From Streptomyces sp. TRM70350 (GTDB lineage Bacteria > Actinomycetota > Actinomycetes > Streptomycetales > Streptomycetaceae): a stretch of DNA of 64,000 nucleotides. The DNA lies in NCBI RefSeq assembly GCF_019219825.1, contig NZ_JAHUXH010000003.1:248001-312000 (forward strand), given 5' to 3'. The position numbers were made by a program, and so were the translations under genes. Shown here one piece after another: positions 9,712-18,900 of this stretch; position 1 is the first letter of the stretch, and every line of letters starts with the position of its first letter. The notes under the pieces are model-generated. The model did no database searches and was not told the origin of the DNA. It was given only the letters and a program-made list of their open reading frames with translations.

Positions 9712-10146
9712 TCAACCCGGCTGCTCGCTGCGCGCTTTCCGCAACCACCACAAAGCGGAAACCGGCAACAAAACCGGAATGAACAAATACCCCATCCCGA
9801 AGTCGGACCACACGGTCGCGTCCGGAAACGCAGACGGCTCGACCAGCGTCCACGTGCCGACAACCAGCACACCCACCAGCTCGGCGGCGCAGCACACTTG
9901 CGCCGCCCTGCGGGCCGTCTCCCCGCCCCGCACCAGCGTGTACGTGATGAACCCGTACACCACCCCCGCCACCGCCGACAGCGCGTAAGCGAGCGGCGCC
10001 CGGTCGAACTCGGTGGCGATCTGGTAGACGGACCGCGACACGGCCCCCACCACCATCACCCCGTACAGCCAGACGAGCAGCACCCCGGGCCCACCGATCA
10101 GCCGCGTCCTGCCCGTCGTGGCCACCTCAGCCTCCCCAGATGTCAT
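9712..10146 (-). CDS. Small integral membrane protein
   Basis: A 144-residue hydrophobic protein with four likely membrane helices (for example GVLLVWLYGVMVVGAVS and LAYALSAVAGVVYGFITYTL) and no recognised catalytic motif. ATG 10146 is chosen; GTG 10125 is a shorter option. The start overlaps the end of the upstream membrane protein gene by 20 bp, so the two form an operon. Function unknown. Confidence 0.7.
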   Translation of the reverse strand: MTSGEAEVATTGRTRLIGGPGVLLVWLYGVMVVGAVSRSVYQIATEFDRAPLAYALSAVAGVVYGFITYTLVRGGETARRAAQVCCAAELVGVLVVGTWTLVEPSAFPDATVWSDFGMGYLFIPVLLPVSALWWLRKARSEQPG

Positions 10147-10486
10147 AGAGCCGCACCTCCAGGACAGCCAGCACCACACCGCCGGCGGCAACCGTCACCG
10201 AACCCCACTTGGAGCGCTCGGCCAGCGACATGAACCCCGCGGCCGGGACACACGCGAACGCCCCCAGCAGATACGCCACGAAGATGGTCGTCCCCTGCTC
10301 CGGCCGCTCACCGCGCGCCAGCAGCACCACGCCGACCACCAGCTGCACCAGCGCCAGCACCGACACCACGGCCATCCCGATGAAGTGCCAGTCCTTGGTC
10401 GGCTGGTCACGGTACGCGGCCCAACCGCACCAGGCGCCGAGCAACAGCGCGGCGACCGCGATCGCCACCGTCAGGGCATCAAGCAT
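10127..10486 (-). CDS. Small integral membrane protein
   Basis: A 119-residue protein with four predicted membrane helices, starting MLDALTVAIAVAALLLGAWC and including SVLALVQLVVGVVLLA. No family motif recognised. First gene of a two-gene operon with the overlapping membrane protein downstream; both probably work in the membrane together. It is divergent from the metNIQ leader region. Confidence 0.7.
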   Translation of the reverse strand: MLDALTVAIAVAALLLGAWCGWAAYRDQPTKDWHFIGMAVVSVLALVQLVVGVVLLARGERPEQGTTIFVAYLLGAFACVPAAGFMSLAERSKWGSVTVAAGGVVLAVLEVRLYDIWGG

Positions 10487-10540
10487 GCAGCGACCCTATT
10501 ACGGGCCAAAAGGCCTGATGCGGCCGCCCCCGGTCCACCA

Positions 10541-10559
10541 CTGTCCGCAATGCGGACAG
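10541..10559. promoter_or_regulatory. Palindrome upstream of the metNIQ leader
   Basis: Perfect inverted repeat CTGTCCGCA-A-TGCGGACAG, 9 bp arms with a 1-base spacer, 40 bp before the leader-peptide ORF. Probably an operator for an unidentified dimeric regulator of the methionine importer or the divergent gene. The remaining bases of the 395-bp gap hold the leader and small hairpins. Confidence 0.65.
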
Positions 10560-10641
10560 CGATTCCTGGTCCCGTTCACACGTCTGCTTTACTGATCGCA
10601 TGACCACGACGAGCAGCCGCATCCCTGCGACCGAGGCGACC

Positions 10642-10689
10642 ATGACGCCCGGTGCTCGCTGTATGTGTCGTCGAATGTGCGCCTGCTAG
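10642..10689 (+). CDS. Cys/Met-rich leader peptide before metNIQ
   Basis: A 15-codon ORF reading MTPGARCMCRRMCAC then TAG, with GAGG five bases upstream; an in-frame ATG at 10600 would give 29 residues. Four of the last nine residues are Cys and two are Met. Streptomyces leader peptides of this kind precede sulfur-metabolism genes and are thought to sense amino-acid shortage by ribosome stalling. Here it lies 190 bp before a methionine importer, so it would report Cys or Met supply. Small hairpins follow (10712-10729, 10745-10764). Confidence 0.65.
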   Translation: MTPGARCMCRRMCAC

Positions 10690-10881
10690 AGGGCCCCCGC
10701 ATCCCCTGAGTCTCGCGCCCCGAAGCGAGCCGCCGTGGCATGTCCGTACGCCGTCCGCCGTACGTGACCCGCCTTCCCCCGCTGCCTCAACGGCGTGGGG
10801 GGGGGACCCCCATCGCGCACTTCTTCCCTCCCGTACCAGGGCACACCCACGCCCGCATACTCGACAGTGACGGAAACCCAC

Positions 10882-11916
10882 GTGATCACCACATCGGGCC
10901 TCACCAAGGTCTATCGCTCACGCGGCCGCGAGATCACCGCCCTGGACGGCGTCGATCTGCACGTCCGCGAAGGCGAGGTGTACGGCGTCATCGGCCAGTC
11001 CGGCGCCGGCAAGTCCTCGCTCATCCGCTGCGTCAACCTTCTGGAGCGCCCCACCTCCGGCACGGTCACCGTCGCCGGCCAGGACCTCACCGCCCTCGCG
11101 GGGCGCGGCCCGCGCGCGAGCCGGGAACTCCGCCGCGCGCGCAGCCGTATCGGCATGGTCTTCCAGCACTTCAACCTGCTGTCCTCCCGGACCGTCCAGG
11201 AGAACATCGAGCTGCCGCTGGAAATCCTCGGCACGGCAGGCAGGGCGCGTTCCCTCAAGGCGCTGGAACTGCTCGACCTGGTGGGCCTCGCCGACAAGGC
11301 CAAGGCCTACCCCGCCCAGCTCTCCGGCGGCCAGAAGCAGCGCGTCGGCATCGCCCGCGCCCTGGCCGGCGACCCCAAAGTGCTGCTCTCCGACGAGGCC
11401 ACCAGCGCCCTCGACCCGGAGACCACCCGCTCGATCCTGAAGCTGCTGCGCGACCTGAACCGGCAGCTCGGCCTGACCGTCCTGCTCATCACGCACGAGA
11501 TGGACGTCGTCAAGAGCATCTGCGACTCGGCCGCCCTGATGGACAAGGGCCGCATCGTCGAGTCCGGCACGGTCAGCGAGCTGCTCGCCACCCCGGGCTC
11601 GGAACTGGCCTCCGCCCTCTTCCCGGTCGGCGGCGAGGCCACCGCCGACGACAGGACGGTCCTCGACATCACCTTCCACGGCGAGTCCGCCACCCAGCCG
11701 GTCATCTCCCAGCTGGCCCGCACCTACACCATCGACGTCTCCATCCTCGGCGCCGCCATCGACACCGTCGGCGGCCTCCAGGTCGGCCGGATGCGCATCG
11801 AACTGCCCGGCCGCTACGAGGACAACGTCGTGCCGATCGGGTTCCTGCGCGAACAGGGCCTGCAGATCGACGTCGTCGGCGCCGAGCCGGTGCTGGTGAA
11901 GGAAGGTGCCCAGTGA
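10882..11916 (+). CDS. metN: Methionine ABC importer, ATP-binding protein
   Basis: A 344-residue cytoplasmic ATPase that powers D/L-methionine uptake through MetI. Walker A is GQSGAGKSSL (39-48), the signature LSGGQKQRVGIARAL, and Walker B VLLSDEATSALD; a C-terminal NIL domain (about 265-340) gives methionine feedback inhibition in the family. GTG 10882 is chosen because homology starts at VITTSGLTKVY; GTG 10867 is an alternative. Its stop overlaps the metI GTG (GTGA). First gene of metNIQ, under the leader and palindrome upstream. Confidence 0.95.
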   Translation: MITTSGLTKVYRSRGREITALDGVDLHVREGEVYGVIGQSGAGKSSLIRCVNLLERPTSGTVTVAGQDLTALAGRGPRASRELRRARSRIGMVFQHFNLLSSRTVQENIELPLEILGTAGRARSLKALELLDLVGLADKAKAYPAQLSGGQKQRVGIARALAGDPKVLLSDEATSALDPETTRSILKLLRDLNRQLGLTVLLITHEMDVVKSICDSAALMDKGRIVESGTVSELLATPGSELASALFPVGGEATADDRTVLDITFHGESATQPVISQLARTYTIDVSILGAAIDTVGGLQVGRMRIELPGRYEDNVVPIGFLREQGLQIDVVGAEPVLVKEGAQ

Positions 11917-12650
11917 CCTGGTCCGAAATGCAGCCACTGCTGGAGCAGGCGTGTACGGAGACGCTGGTCATGGTCGGCTGGTCCACCCTGATCGCCGTCG
12001 TCGCCGGACTCCCCATCGGCGTCCTGCTCGTCCTCACCGACAAGGGCGGCCTGTTGCAGAACACGGTGGTGAACAAGGTCATCGGGCAGATCGTGAACGT
12101 CGGCCGCTCGATGCCGTTCATCATCCTGATGGTCGCGCTGATGAGCTTCACCCGCTGGGTCACCGGCACCACCATCGGCAGCGAGGCCGCGATCGTGCCG
12201 CTGGCCATCGGCGGCATCCCGTTCTTCGCCCGCCTCGTCGAGACCGCCGTCCGCGAGGTGGACCACGGGCTGGTCGAGGCCGTCCAGTCGATGGGCGGCA
12301 ACACCTGGACCATCGTCCGCAAGGTCCTCGTCCCCGAGGCGCTGCCGTCCCTGATCGCCTCCACGACGACCACGGTCATCGCCCTGATCGGCTACTCCGC
12401 CATGGCCGGCACGGTCGGTGGCGGCGGCCTCGGCGACCTCGCCGTCCGCTACGGCTACCAGCGCTTCGAGACCGGCCTGATGTGGATCACCGTGGCGGTC
12501 CTCGCCGTCGTCATCTCCCTCATCCAGTTCGCCGGCGACTACGCCGCCCGCTCCCTGCACCGCCGCGGCGGCCGCTCCGGTCCCGGCCCCAAGCTCCGCC
12601 TGCTGAAGGCGAAGGAGCAGGCCGCGGCCGACGTCCGCAAGGTCGCGTAA
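11913..12650 (+). CDS. metI: Methionine ABC importer, permease
   Basis: A 245-residue inner-membrane permease with about five helices that forms the methionine channel as a dimer. The ATPase-coupling EAA loop is LVEAVQSMGGNTWTIVRKVL, with the conserved G-x9-P region after it. It starts at GTG 11913, overlapping the metN stop by four bases, so translation is coupled. A Lys/Arg-rich cytoplasmic tail follows the last helix. Confidence 0.94.
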   Translation: MTWSEMQPLLEQACTETLVMVGWSTLIAVVAGLPIGVLLVLTDKGGLLQNTVVNKVIGQIVNVGRSMPFIILMVALMSFTRWVTGTTIGSEAAIVPLAIGGIPFFARLVETAVREVDHGLVEAVQSMGGNTWTIVRKVLVPEALPSLIASTTTTVIALIGYSAMAGTVGGGGLGDLAVRYGYQRFETGLMWITVAVLAVVISLIQFAGDYAARSLHRRGGRSGPGPKLRLLKAKEQAAADVRKVA

Positions 12651-12710
12651 CCCAAGACCCCCCCGTCCACCCACGACGGGGCGCACCACCCACCAGGAAA
12701 GGCACTTTTC

Positions 12711-13532
12711 GTGCGTAACACCGCCAAGATCACCGCCGCAGCCCTCGCCACCGGAGCGCTCACCTTCGGGCTCACCGCCTGCGGCGCCTCCGCCTCCGGC
12801 TCCGGCGACGGCCCGCTCGTCGTCGCCGCCAGCCCGACCCCGCACGCCGAGATCCTCACCTACGTCAGGGACAACCTGGCGCAGAAGGCCGGCCTCGACC
12901 TGGAGGTCAAGGAGTTCACCGACTACGTCACGCCGAACACGGCGACGGAGGACGGCTCGGTCGACGCCAACTACTTCCAGAACCAGCCGTACCTCGACGA
13001 CTTCAACAAGAAGAACGGCACCCACATCGTGCCCGTCGTCACGGTCCACCTGGAGCCGCTCGGCCTCTACTCCCACAAGGTCAAGAGCGTCGACGCCCTG
13101 AAGAGCGGTGCGACGATCGCCGTCCCCAACGACACGGTCAACGAGGCGCGGGCACTGAAGCTGCTCGCCGACAACGGCCTGATCACCCTCAAGGACGGCG
13201 TGGGCAACGAAGCGACCCCCGCGGACATCACCGAGAACCCGAAGAACCTCAAGTTCAAGGAACTGGAGGCGGCCCAGACCCCGCGCTCCCTGGACGACGT
13301 GGACGCCGCGGTCGTCAACGGCAACTACGCCATCGAGGCCGACCTCAAGCCCGCCGGGGACGCCCTCGTCCTGGAGTCCGCCAAGGACAACCCGTACGGC
13401 AACTTCCTCGCCGTGAAGGAGGGCGACGAGGACGACCCGCGCCTGAAGAAGCTCGCGCAGCTCCTCACCTCCGCCGAGGTCAGGAAGTTCATCGAGGACG
13501 AGTACGACGGCTCGGTCATCGCGTCCTTCTGA
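12711..13532 (+). CDS. metQ: Methionine-binding lipoprotein
   Basis: A 273-residue substrate-binding lipoprotein of the NlpA/MetQ family that delivers methionine to MetNI. The signal peptide ends in a lipobox LTAC (Cys24). The body contains PHAEILTYV and the family stretch VDANYFQNQPYL. GTG 12711 follows GGAAAGG; a small hairpin lies in the 60-bp gap after metI (about 12662-12682). Last gene of the operon. Confidence 0.95.
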   Translation: MRNTAKITAAALATGALTFGLTACGASASGSGDGPLVVAASPTPHAEILTYVRDNLAQKAGLDLEVKEFTDYVTPNTATEDGSVDANYFQNQPYLDDFNKKNGTHIVPVVTVHLEPLGLYSHKVKSVDALKSGATIAVPNDTVNEARALKLLADNGLITLKDGVGNEATPADITENPKNLKFKELEAAQTPRSLDDVDAAVVNGNYAIEADLKPAGDALVLESAKDNPYGNFLAVKEGDEDDPRLKKLAQLLTSAEVRKFIEDEYDGSVIASF

Positions 13533-13553
13533 GCCAGGCGCTTTCGTGCGCAA

Positions 13554-13588
13554 CCGGGGTTCACCCGATCACACGGAGTGGACCCCGG
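13554..13588 (+). terminator. Terminator after metNIQ
   Basis: 11-bp stem (13554-13564 with 13578-13588, one G-U) and 13-nt loop, 22 bp after the metQ stop. Confidence 0.55.
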
Positions 13589-13667
13589 GTGTGTGGTTCA
13601 GTGCTTTCATGCTGCATGCTGGGCAGTTCAGCAGGTTCTGACGGTTCGAAGGTTACGGAGCGGCTTC

Positions 13668-14306
13668 ATGACGAGCGCCTTCCCCACCATCTCCATCAGC
13701 ACGGAGCGGTTGGTGCTGCGTCCCCTCGACGAGGACGACACCCCCGCCCTGGCCGAGATGATGAACGACGAGCAGGTCGTCGCCTGGACCGACGTGCAGC
13801 AGCCCTTCACCGAGGACGGCGCCCGCGCCTGGATCACCGAGTACGCCCGCAGTGAGCGCGCCGAGGGGCGCGGCCTTGCCCTCGCCGTCACCGAGTTCCT
13901 CACCCAGCGCCTGGTCGGCATCATCCAGCTCGGCAGGACGAACTGGCATGTGCGCTCCACCGAGATGTCGTACATCATCGCCCCCTGGGCCCGCGGCGAG
14001 GGCTATGCCTCCGAGGCCGCCCTGGCCACGGCCCAATGGCTGTTCGGCGACCAGAAATTCGAACGCATCGAACTGCGCACGGCCGCCGACAACACGGCCT
14101 CCCAGCAGGTCGCCCAGAAGATCGGCTGCATCAGCGAGGGGGTGCTGCGGGGCGCCTGCATAGCGCGCACCCGCACCCACGACGGTGCCTGGGCCGAGGT
14201 GCGCACCGACTACATCGTGTGGAGCCTGCTGCCCGAGGACATCGAGGGTGCGGGGGACCAGCTGGCCGACACCGGCGGTTTCACGTCGTACTCGGACTGG
14301 AACTGA
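13668..14306 (+). CDS. GNAT-family acetyltransferase (RimJ/RimL-like)
   Basis: A 212-residue acetyltransferase. The N-terminus STERLVLRPLDEDDTPALAE and the acetyl-CoA loop APWARGEGYASEA are typical of the RimJ/RimL subfamily that acetylates protein N-termini or small molecules. ATG 13668 has ACGGAG eight bases upstream. A 115-bp gap separates it from cobL. The target is not deducible. Confidence 0.88.
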   Translation: MTSAFPTISISTERLVLRPLDEDDTPALAEMMNDEQVVAWTDVQQPFTEDGARAWITEYARSERAEGRGLALAVTEFLTQRLVGIIQLGRTNWHVRSTEMSYIIAPWARGEGYASEAALATAQWLFGDQKFERIELRTAADNTASQQVAQKIGCISEGVLRGACIARTRTHDGAWAEVRTDYIVWSLLPEDIEGAGDQLADTGGFTSYSDWN

Positions 14307-14421
14307 GGGCGCCGGGGACGCCGCCCGAGCGCGCCCGGGTGGCACCAGGTACTCTCACGGAGCCCGCCCGCCCGCGGGCTGCCCCCGACTACCTGCGCAG
14401 ACCCCCTGGAGACTGACGACG

Positions 14422-15633
14422 ATGGCCGACCGGGTCACGGTGATCGGCTGGGACGGCTCTCCGCTGACCGCCGCGGCACGCGCCGCCCTGGGCGCCGCCA
14501 CCCTGGTGGCCGGTGCCGCCCACCACCTGGCACTGCCCGAGGTGCCGCCCACCGCCGAGCGCATCCGTCTGGGCAGCCTCGCCCTCGCCGCCCGCCGGAT
14601 CGCCGCCCATCGCGGCACCGCGGTGGTGCTCGCCGACGGCGACCCCGGGTTCTTCGGCGTCGTACGGACCCTGCGCGCACCCGAGTTCGGCCTGGAGGTC
14701 GAAGTCGTCCCCGCCGTCTCCTCCGTGGCCGCCGCCTTCGCCCGTGCGGGCATGCCCTGGGACGACGCCCACGTGGTCGTCGCACACCCCCGCACCCTGC
14801 GCCGCGCGGTGAACGTATGCCGCGCCCACACCAAGGTGGCGGTCCTCACCTCACCCGGCGCCGGCCCCGCCGAACTCGGCCTGCTCCTCGACGGCATCCA
14901 CCGCACGTTCGTCATCTGCGAGGAACTCGGCACCGGCCGCGAGCAGGTCACCGTCGTCACCTCCGACAAGGCCGCCGACCACACCTGGCGCGACCCGAAC
15001 GTCGTCATCGTCATCGGCGGCCCGGCCGGGGCACAGGAGGGCGGCGGCTGGATCGCCGGACGCGGCCCGGGCGCGGGCCCGCGCGGCTGGACCCTGCCCC
15101 CCGAGGCGTACGACGGTGAACCGGGCGAGGGCGAGACCGAGCTGCTCCGCGCGGCCCAACTCGCCCGGCTCGGACCCCGCGTCGGCGACCTCGTCTGGGA
15201 CATCGGCTGCGGCAGCGGCGCCTTCGCCACCGAGGCCGCCCGCGCCGGCGCCGCCGTCATCGCCGTCGACCGGGACCTCGGCGCCTGTGCCCGTACCGAC
15301 GCCGCCGCACGCCGCTTCGCGGTCCAGCTCCAGGTCGTGCACGGCACCGCCCCGCACGTCCTGGAGAACCTGCCCGAACCCGACGTGGTCCGCGTCGGCG
15401 GCGGGGGAGCGGCCGTGGTCTCCGCGGTCGCCGACCGCCGCCCCCAGCGCATCGTCACCCACGCCGCCACCCGCGACGCGGCCGAACTCATCGGCCGTGA
15501 CCTCACCGAGCACGGCTACGAGGTCGAGTGCGCCCTGCTGCAGTCCGTGGAACTCGACACCCGGGCCTGGACGGAGAAGGAGCGGAGCGTGGCGTTCCTG
15601 CTCAGCGGCGTGCTGCCGGACCGCGCGTCCTGA
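14422..15633 (+). CDS. cobL: Precorrin-6Y C5,C15-methyltransferase (CbiE-CbiT fusion)
   Basis: A 403-residue cytoplasmic enzyme of the aerobic cobalamin pathway: two SAM-dependent methylations of precorrin-6B/6Y at C5 and C15, plus decarboxylation. Residues 1-200 are a tetrapyrrole methylase (CbiE) with LADGDPGFFGVVRTL and EVVPAVSSVAAAFARAG. Residues 230-390 are a CbiT Rossmann domain with VWDIGCGSGAFATEAAR. ATG 14422 is preceded by a TGGAG site. Neighbours bluB-cobT and cysG act in the same tetrapyrrole pathway. Confidence 0.93.
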   Translation: MADRVTVIGWDGSPLTAAARAALGAATLVAGAAHHLALPEVPPTAERIRLGSLALAARRIAAHRGTAVVLADGDPGFFGVVRTLRAPEFGLEVEVVPAVSSVAAAFARAGMPWDDAHVVVAHPRTLRRAVNVCRAHTKVAVLTSPGAGPAELGLLLDGIHRTFVICEELGTGREQVTVVTSDKAADHTWRDPNVVIVIGGPAGAQEGGGWIAGRGPGAGPRGWTLPPEAYDGEPGEGETELLRAAQLARLGPRVGDLVWDIGCGSGAFATEAARAGAAVIAVDRDLGACARTDAAARRFAVQLQVVHGTAPHVLENLPEPDVVRVGGGGAAVVSAVADRRPQRIVTHAATRDAAELIGRDLTEHGYEVECALLQSVELDTRAWTEKERSVAFLLSGVLPDRAS

Positions 15634-15997
15634 TCCCGCCCCGTCCCCGTGATCCGGTTGTCGTACCGCGCGCGGTAGGCTGGCCGATCGTTGTACCGCA
15701 CTCGGACGCCCGGCGCTTCGTCGGTCAATGTCCGGAAAACACGCCCGTTTTGGGCTGGGTGTGGTACGGCAGAACCCGAGGACGCGCAACGTGGCGCAGT
15801 CCACAGCGGGCCGTCGCGAATGAAGCTGACGTGACGGCGGAAGGGCCGCGACAATGCCACTGAATGGCTTTGTCGCCTTTTCCGGCGGGTCGTTCGTGCC
15901 GCTGGGCACGCACGCTCGTTCTTCACGGCGGGGCGGTCGGTGCGCCGTTCCGGGTGAGCTGGTCGTAGGAGCATCAATCGATGGGCGAGGGGTACGC

Positions 15998-18900
15998 ATG
16001 ACCGACACCGGCCAGGTCCCGGGTGAGGGGCTGCCGGAGAACGCAGGCCCGGTGGAACAGCCGGGTGTCACCGTTCCCGGCGCGTACAGCTACCTGTCCG
16101 AGACCCCCGCCGAGGACGAGGACCTGCTGCTGCCCGGCGCGCAGGGCGCCTGGGGCAACGAGGTGGCCCCGCCCCCGCCCGAGCCGGTCGTGGAGGCCGT
16201 CCACGAGCCCGGCGCGCACGAGATGTCCGGCCGCGACAGCGGCTCGGTCGACCTGACCGGCGTCCGCCTGCCGGGCCCGACGCCGCCTCCGCCGTCGCCC
16301 GCTCCCGCGCCCCGCCGCCCGCTGCACCTGGGCCCGCCGATCCCCAACACCTCCGCCAGCCCGGTCCGCTCCCTCGCCGACCGCGGCCCCGCGGGAGCGC
16401 CGGTACGGCAGCCGGGGCCGCCCACCACCGGGCCCGAGTACCTCGACGTCCCGCGCGTGCGCGAGATGCCGCCGCAGGGGGCGGTGCCGCAGGGCGCGGT
16501 GCCGTGGGGTGGTGCCCAGGCTGCCGCGACGCAGCCTGCGGCGACGCAGACGCCGGTGGGCGCGGAGGTGACGCCTGCGGAAACGGTTGTTCCGGCGGGG
16601 CGGGCGCAGGGGCAGACCCACGCGGATGTGCAGGCACAGGCGCAGGTCCAGGCGGAGACGCACGTACCGGCTGAGCTGCACGTACCGGCTGAGCTGCACG
16701 TACCGGCTGAGCTGCACGCACCGGCTGAGACGCACGCACAGGCCGAGGTGCAGGCGCAGGGCGAGGTGCAGGCGCAGGGCGAGGTGCAGGCCCAGGCCGA
16801 GGTGCAGGCGCAGGGCGAGGTGCAGGCGCAGGGCGAGGTGCAGGCCCAGGCCGAGGTGCAGGCGCAGGGCGGGCCGGAGCCGGTGGGTGCGGCGCAGGCC
16901 GCGGTGGCGCGGATCGCTTCGGAGGCTGTGGCGTCCGGGGCTTCCGGGCAGGGTGAGGCTTACGCCGGGGAGGCGGGGGCCGCTGCCGACCAGGCGTTCG
17001 GCCCTGACGCGGGGGCGGGCGACGACGCGGCGGTTCCCGCGGAGGTGCCTGCGGACACCGGCGCCGCTGACGCGCAGGCACTGCCGTCGGACGCCGGGGA
17101 AACCCCGGGCACCCCGGCCGCCGCGGAGGAAGCGGAGCCGATCGCTGAGCCTGCGACCGATCCCGAGCCGGAGCAGCTTCCCGAGGTCCCGGAGAGCGCG
17201 CCTGCTGACGGCGTCGCCGAGGAGGCAGCGGCTGCTGAGGCGGTGCAGGCCCAGGACGCAGGGGTGGCCGAGCCCGCGCCCGCGCTCGCCTTCGAGGCCG
17301 CGCCCGCCTCCGTGGCCGTCCCGGCACCAGCTCCCGAGGCCGCGCTCGCTCCCGAGCCCGCGCCCACCCCTGAGGCCGTCCCGGCACCAGCTCCCGAGGC
17401 CGCGCCCGCCTCCGTGGCCGTCCCGGCACCAGCTCCCGAGGCTGCGCCCGCCCCCGAGCCCGAGCAGCCCGCCGCCGTGGACATGGAAGCGCAGGGCGTG
17501 GCCCCGGCCGTGGACGAGCCCCTCACGCAGCCGGTCCCGCACCACGAGTACATCGACCCCGAACCGGAACCCGTCGCGCCCGCCGAGGAACAGCCGCAGA
17601 ACACCGCGCCCGACGTCACCCCGGCGCCCCAGCCGGAGCAGCCGCTGGGCCAGTTCGTCCCGGTGGAGGGCTCGGTGCCGACCACCCCGCACCTCGCGCC
17701 CACCCCACCGCACCCGATCGTCCTCCCGACCCAGGAGCAGGCTCCCGAGCTCCCGGCGCAGCCGGAAGCCGTGGCCACGGTCCCCGCCCCCCGCGACGCC
17801 GACCACACGCCTGCGCCGACCGCACCGGACGAGACCCCGGCCCCCGACCCCGTACAACTGGTGCAGAACGCGGAGGACCTGGAAACCCGGGCTGCCGATC
17901 AGGACGACCGGGAAGACCAGGAAGACCGGCAAGGCCCGCAAGAAACGAGCACGGCCCCCGTGGCCGAAGCCCGACAGTCCACTGGCCCGGCCGCGCCCGC
18001 CTACGACGACGCCGAGCGCGAGGCGGTACTGAAGGTCATGCGCGAGCGGCGTGACATCCGCAACGGCTTCCGCAGCGACCCCATCCCGCACGAGGTGCTG
18101 CTCCGCGTCCTGGAGGCCGCCCACACCGCGCCCTCGGTCGGCCACTCGCAGCCCTGGGACTTCGTCGTCATCCGCTCCGCCGAGACCCGGCGCACGATGC
18201 ACGAACTGGCCATGCGCCAGCGCGAGGCCTACGCCAAGTCGCTGCCGAAGGGCCGGGCGAAGCAGTTCAAGGAACTGAAGATCGAGGCTATCCTCGACAC
18301 GCCGGTGAACATCGTCGTCACCGCCGACGCCACGCGCGGCGGCCGCCACACCCTCGGCCGCCACACCCAGCCGCAGATGGCGCCGTACTCCTCCGCGCTC
18401 GCGGTCGAGAACCTCTGGCTCGCCGCGCGCGCCGAGGGCCTCGGCGTCGGCTGGGTCAGCTTCTTCGACGAGCGCGAGATGGTCCGCACCCTCGGCCTGC
18501 CCGAGCACCTGGAGGTCGTGGCGTACCTGTGCGTCGGGTACGTCGACGAGTTCCCGGAGGAGCCCGAGCTGATGCAGGCGGGCTGGTCCAAGCGCCGCCC
18601 GCTGTCCTGGGTGGTCCACGAGGAGACGTACGGCCGCCGCGCCCTGCCCGGCGAGGAGCCGCACGACCTGCTCGCCGAGACCGTCGCCCAGATCCGCCCG
18701 CTGGACGCCAAGGCGCTCGGCGAGGCCTGGGAGCGGCAGAAGCGGATGACCAAGCCGGCCGGCGCGCTCGGCATGCTGGAGATCATCTCGGCCCAGCTGT
18801 CCGGCCTGTCCCGGCAGTGCCCGCCGCCGATCCCGGAACCCGCCGCCGTCGCGATCTTCGCGGGCGACCACGGGGTGCACGCCCAGGGCGTCACCCCCTG

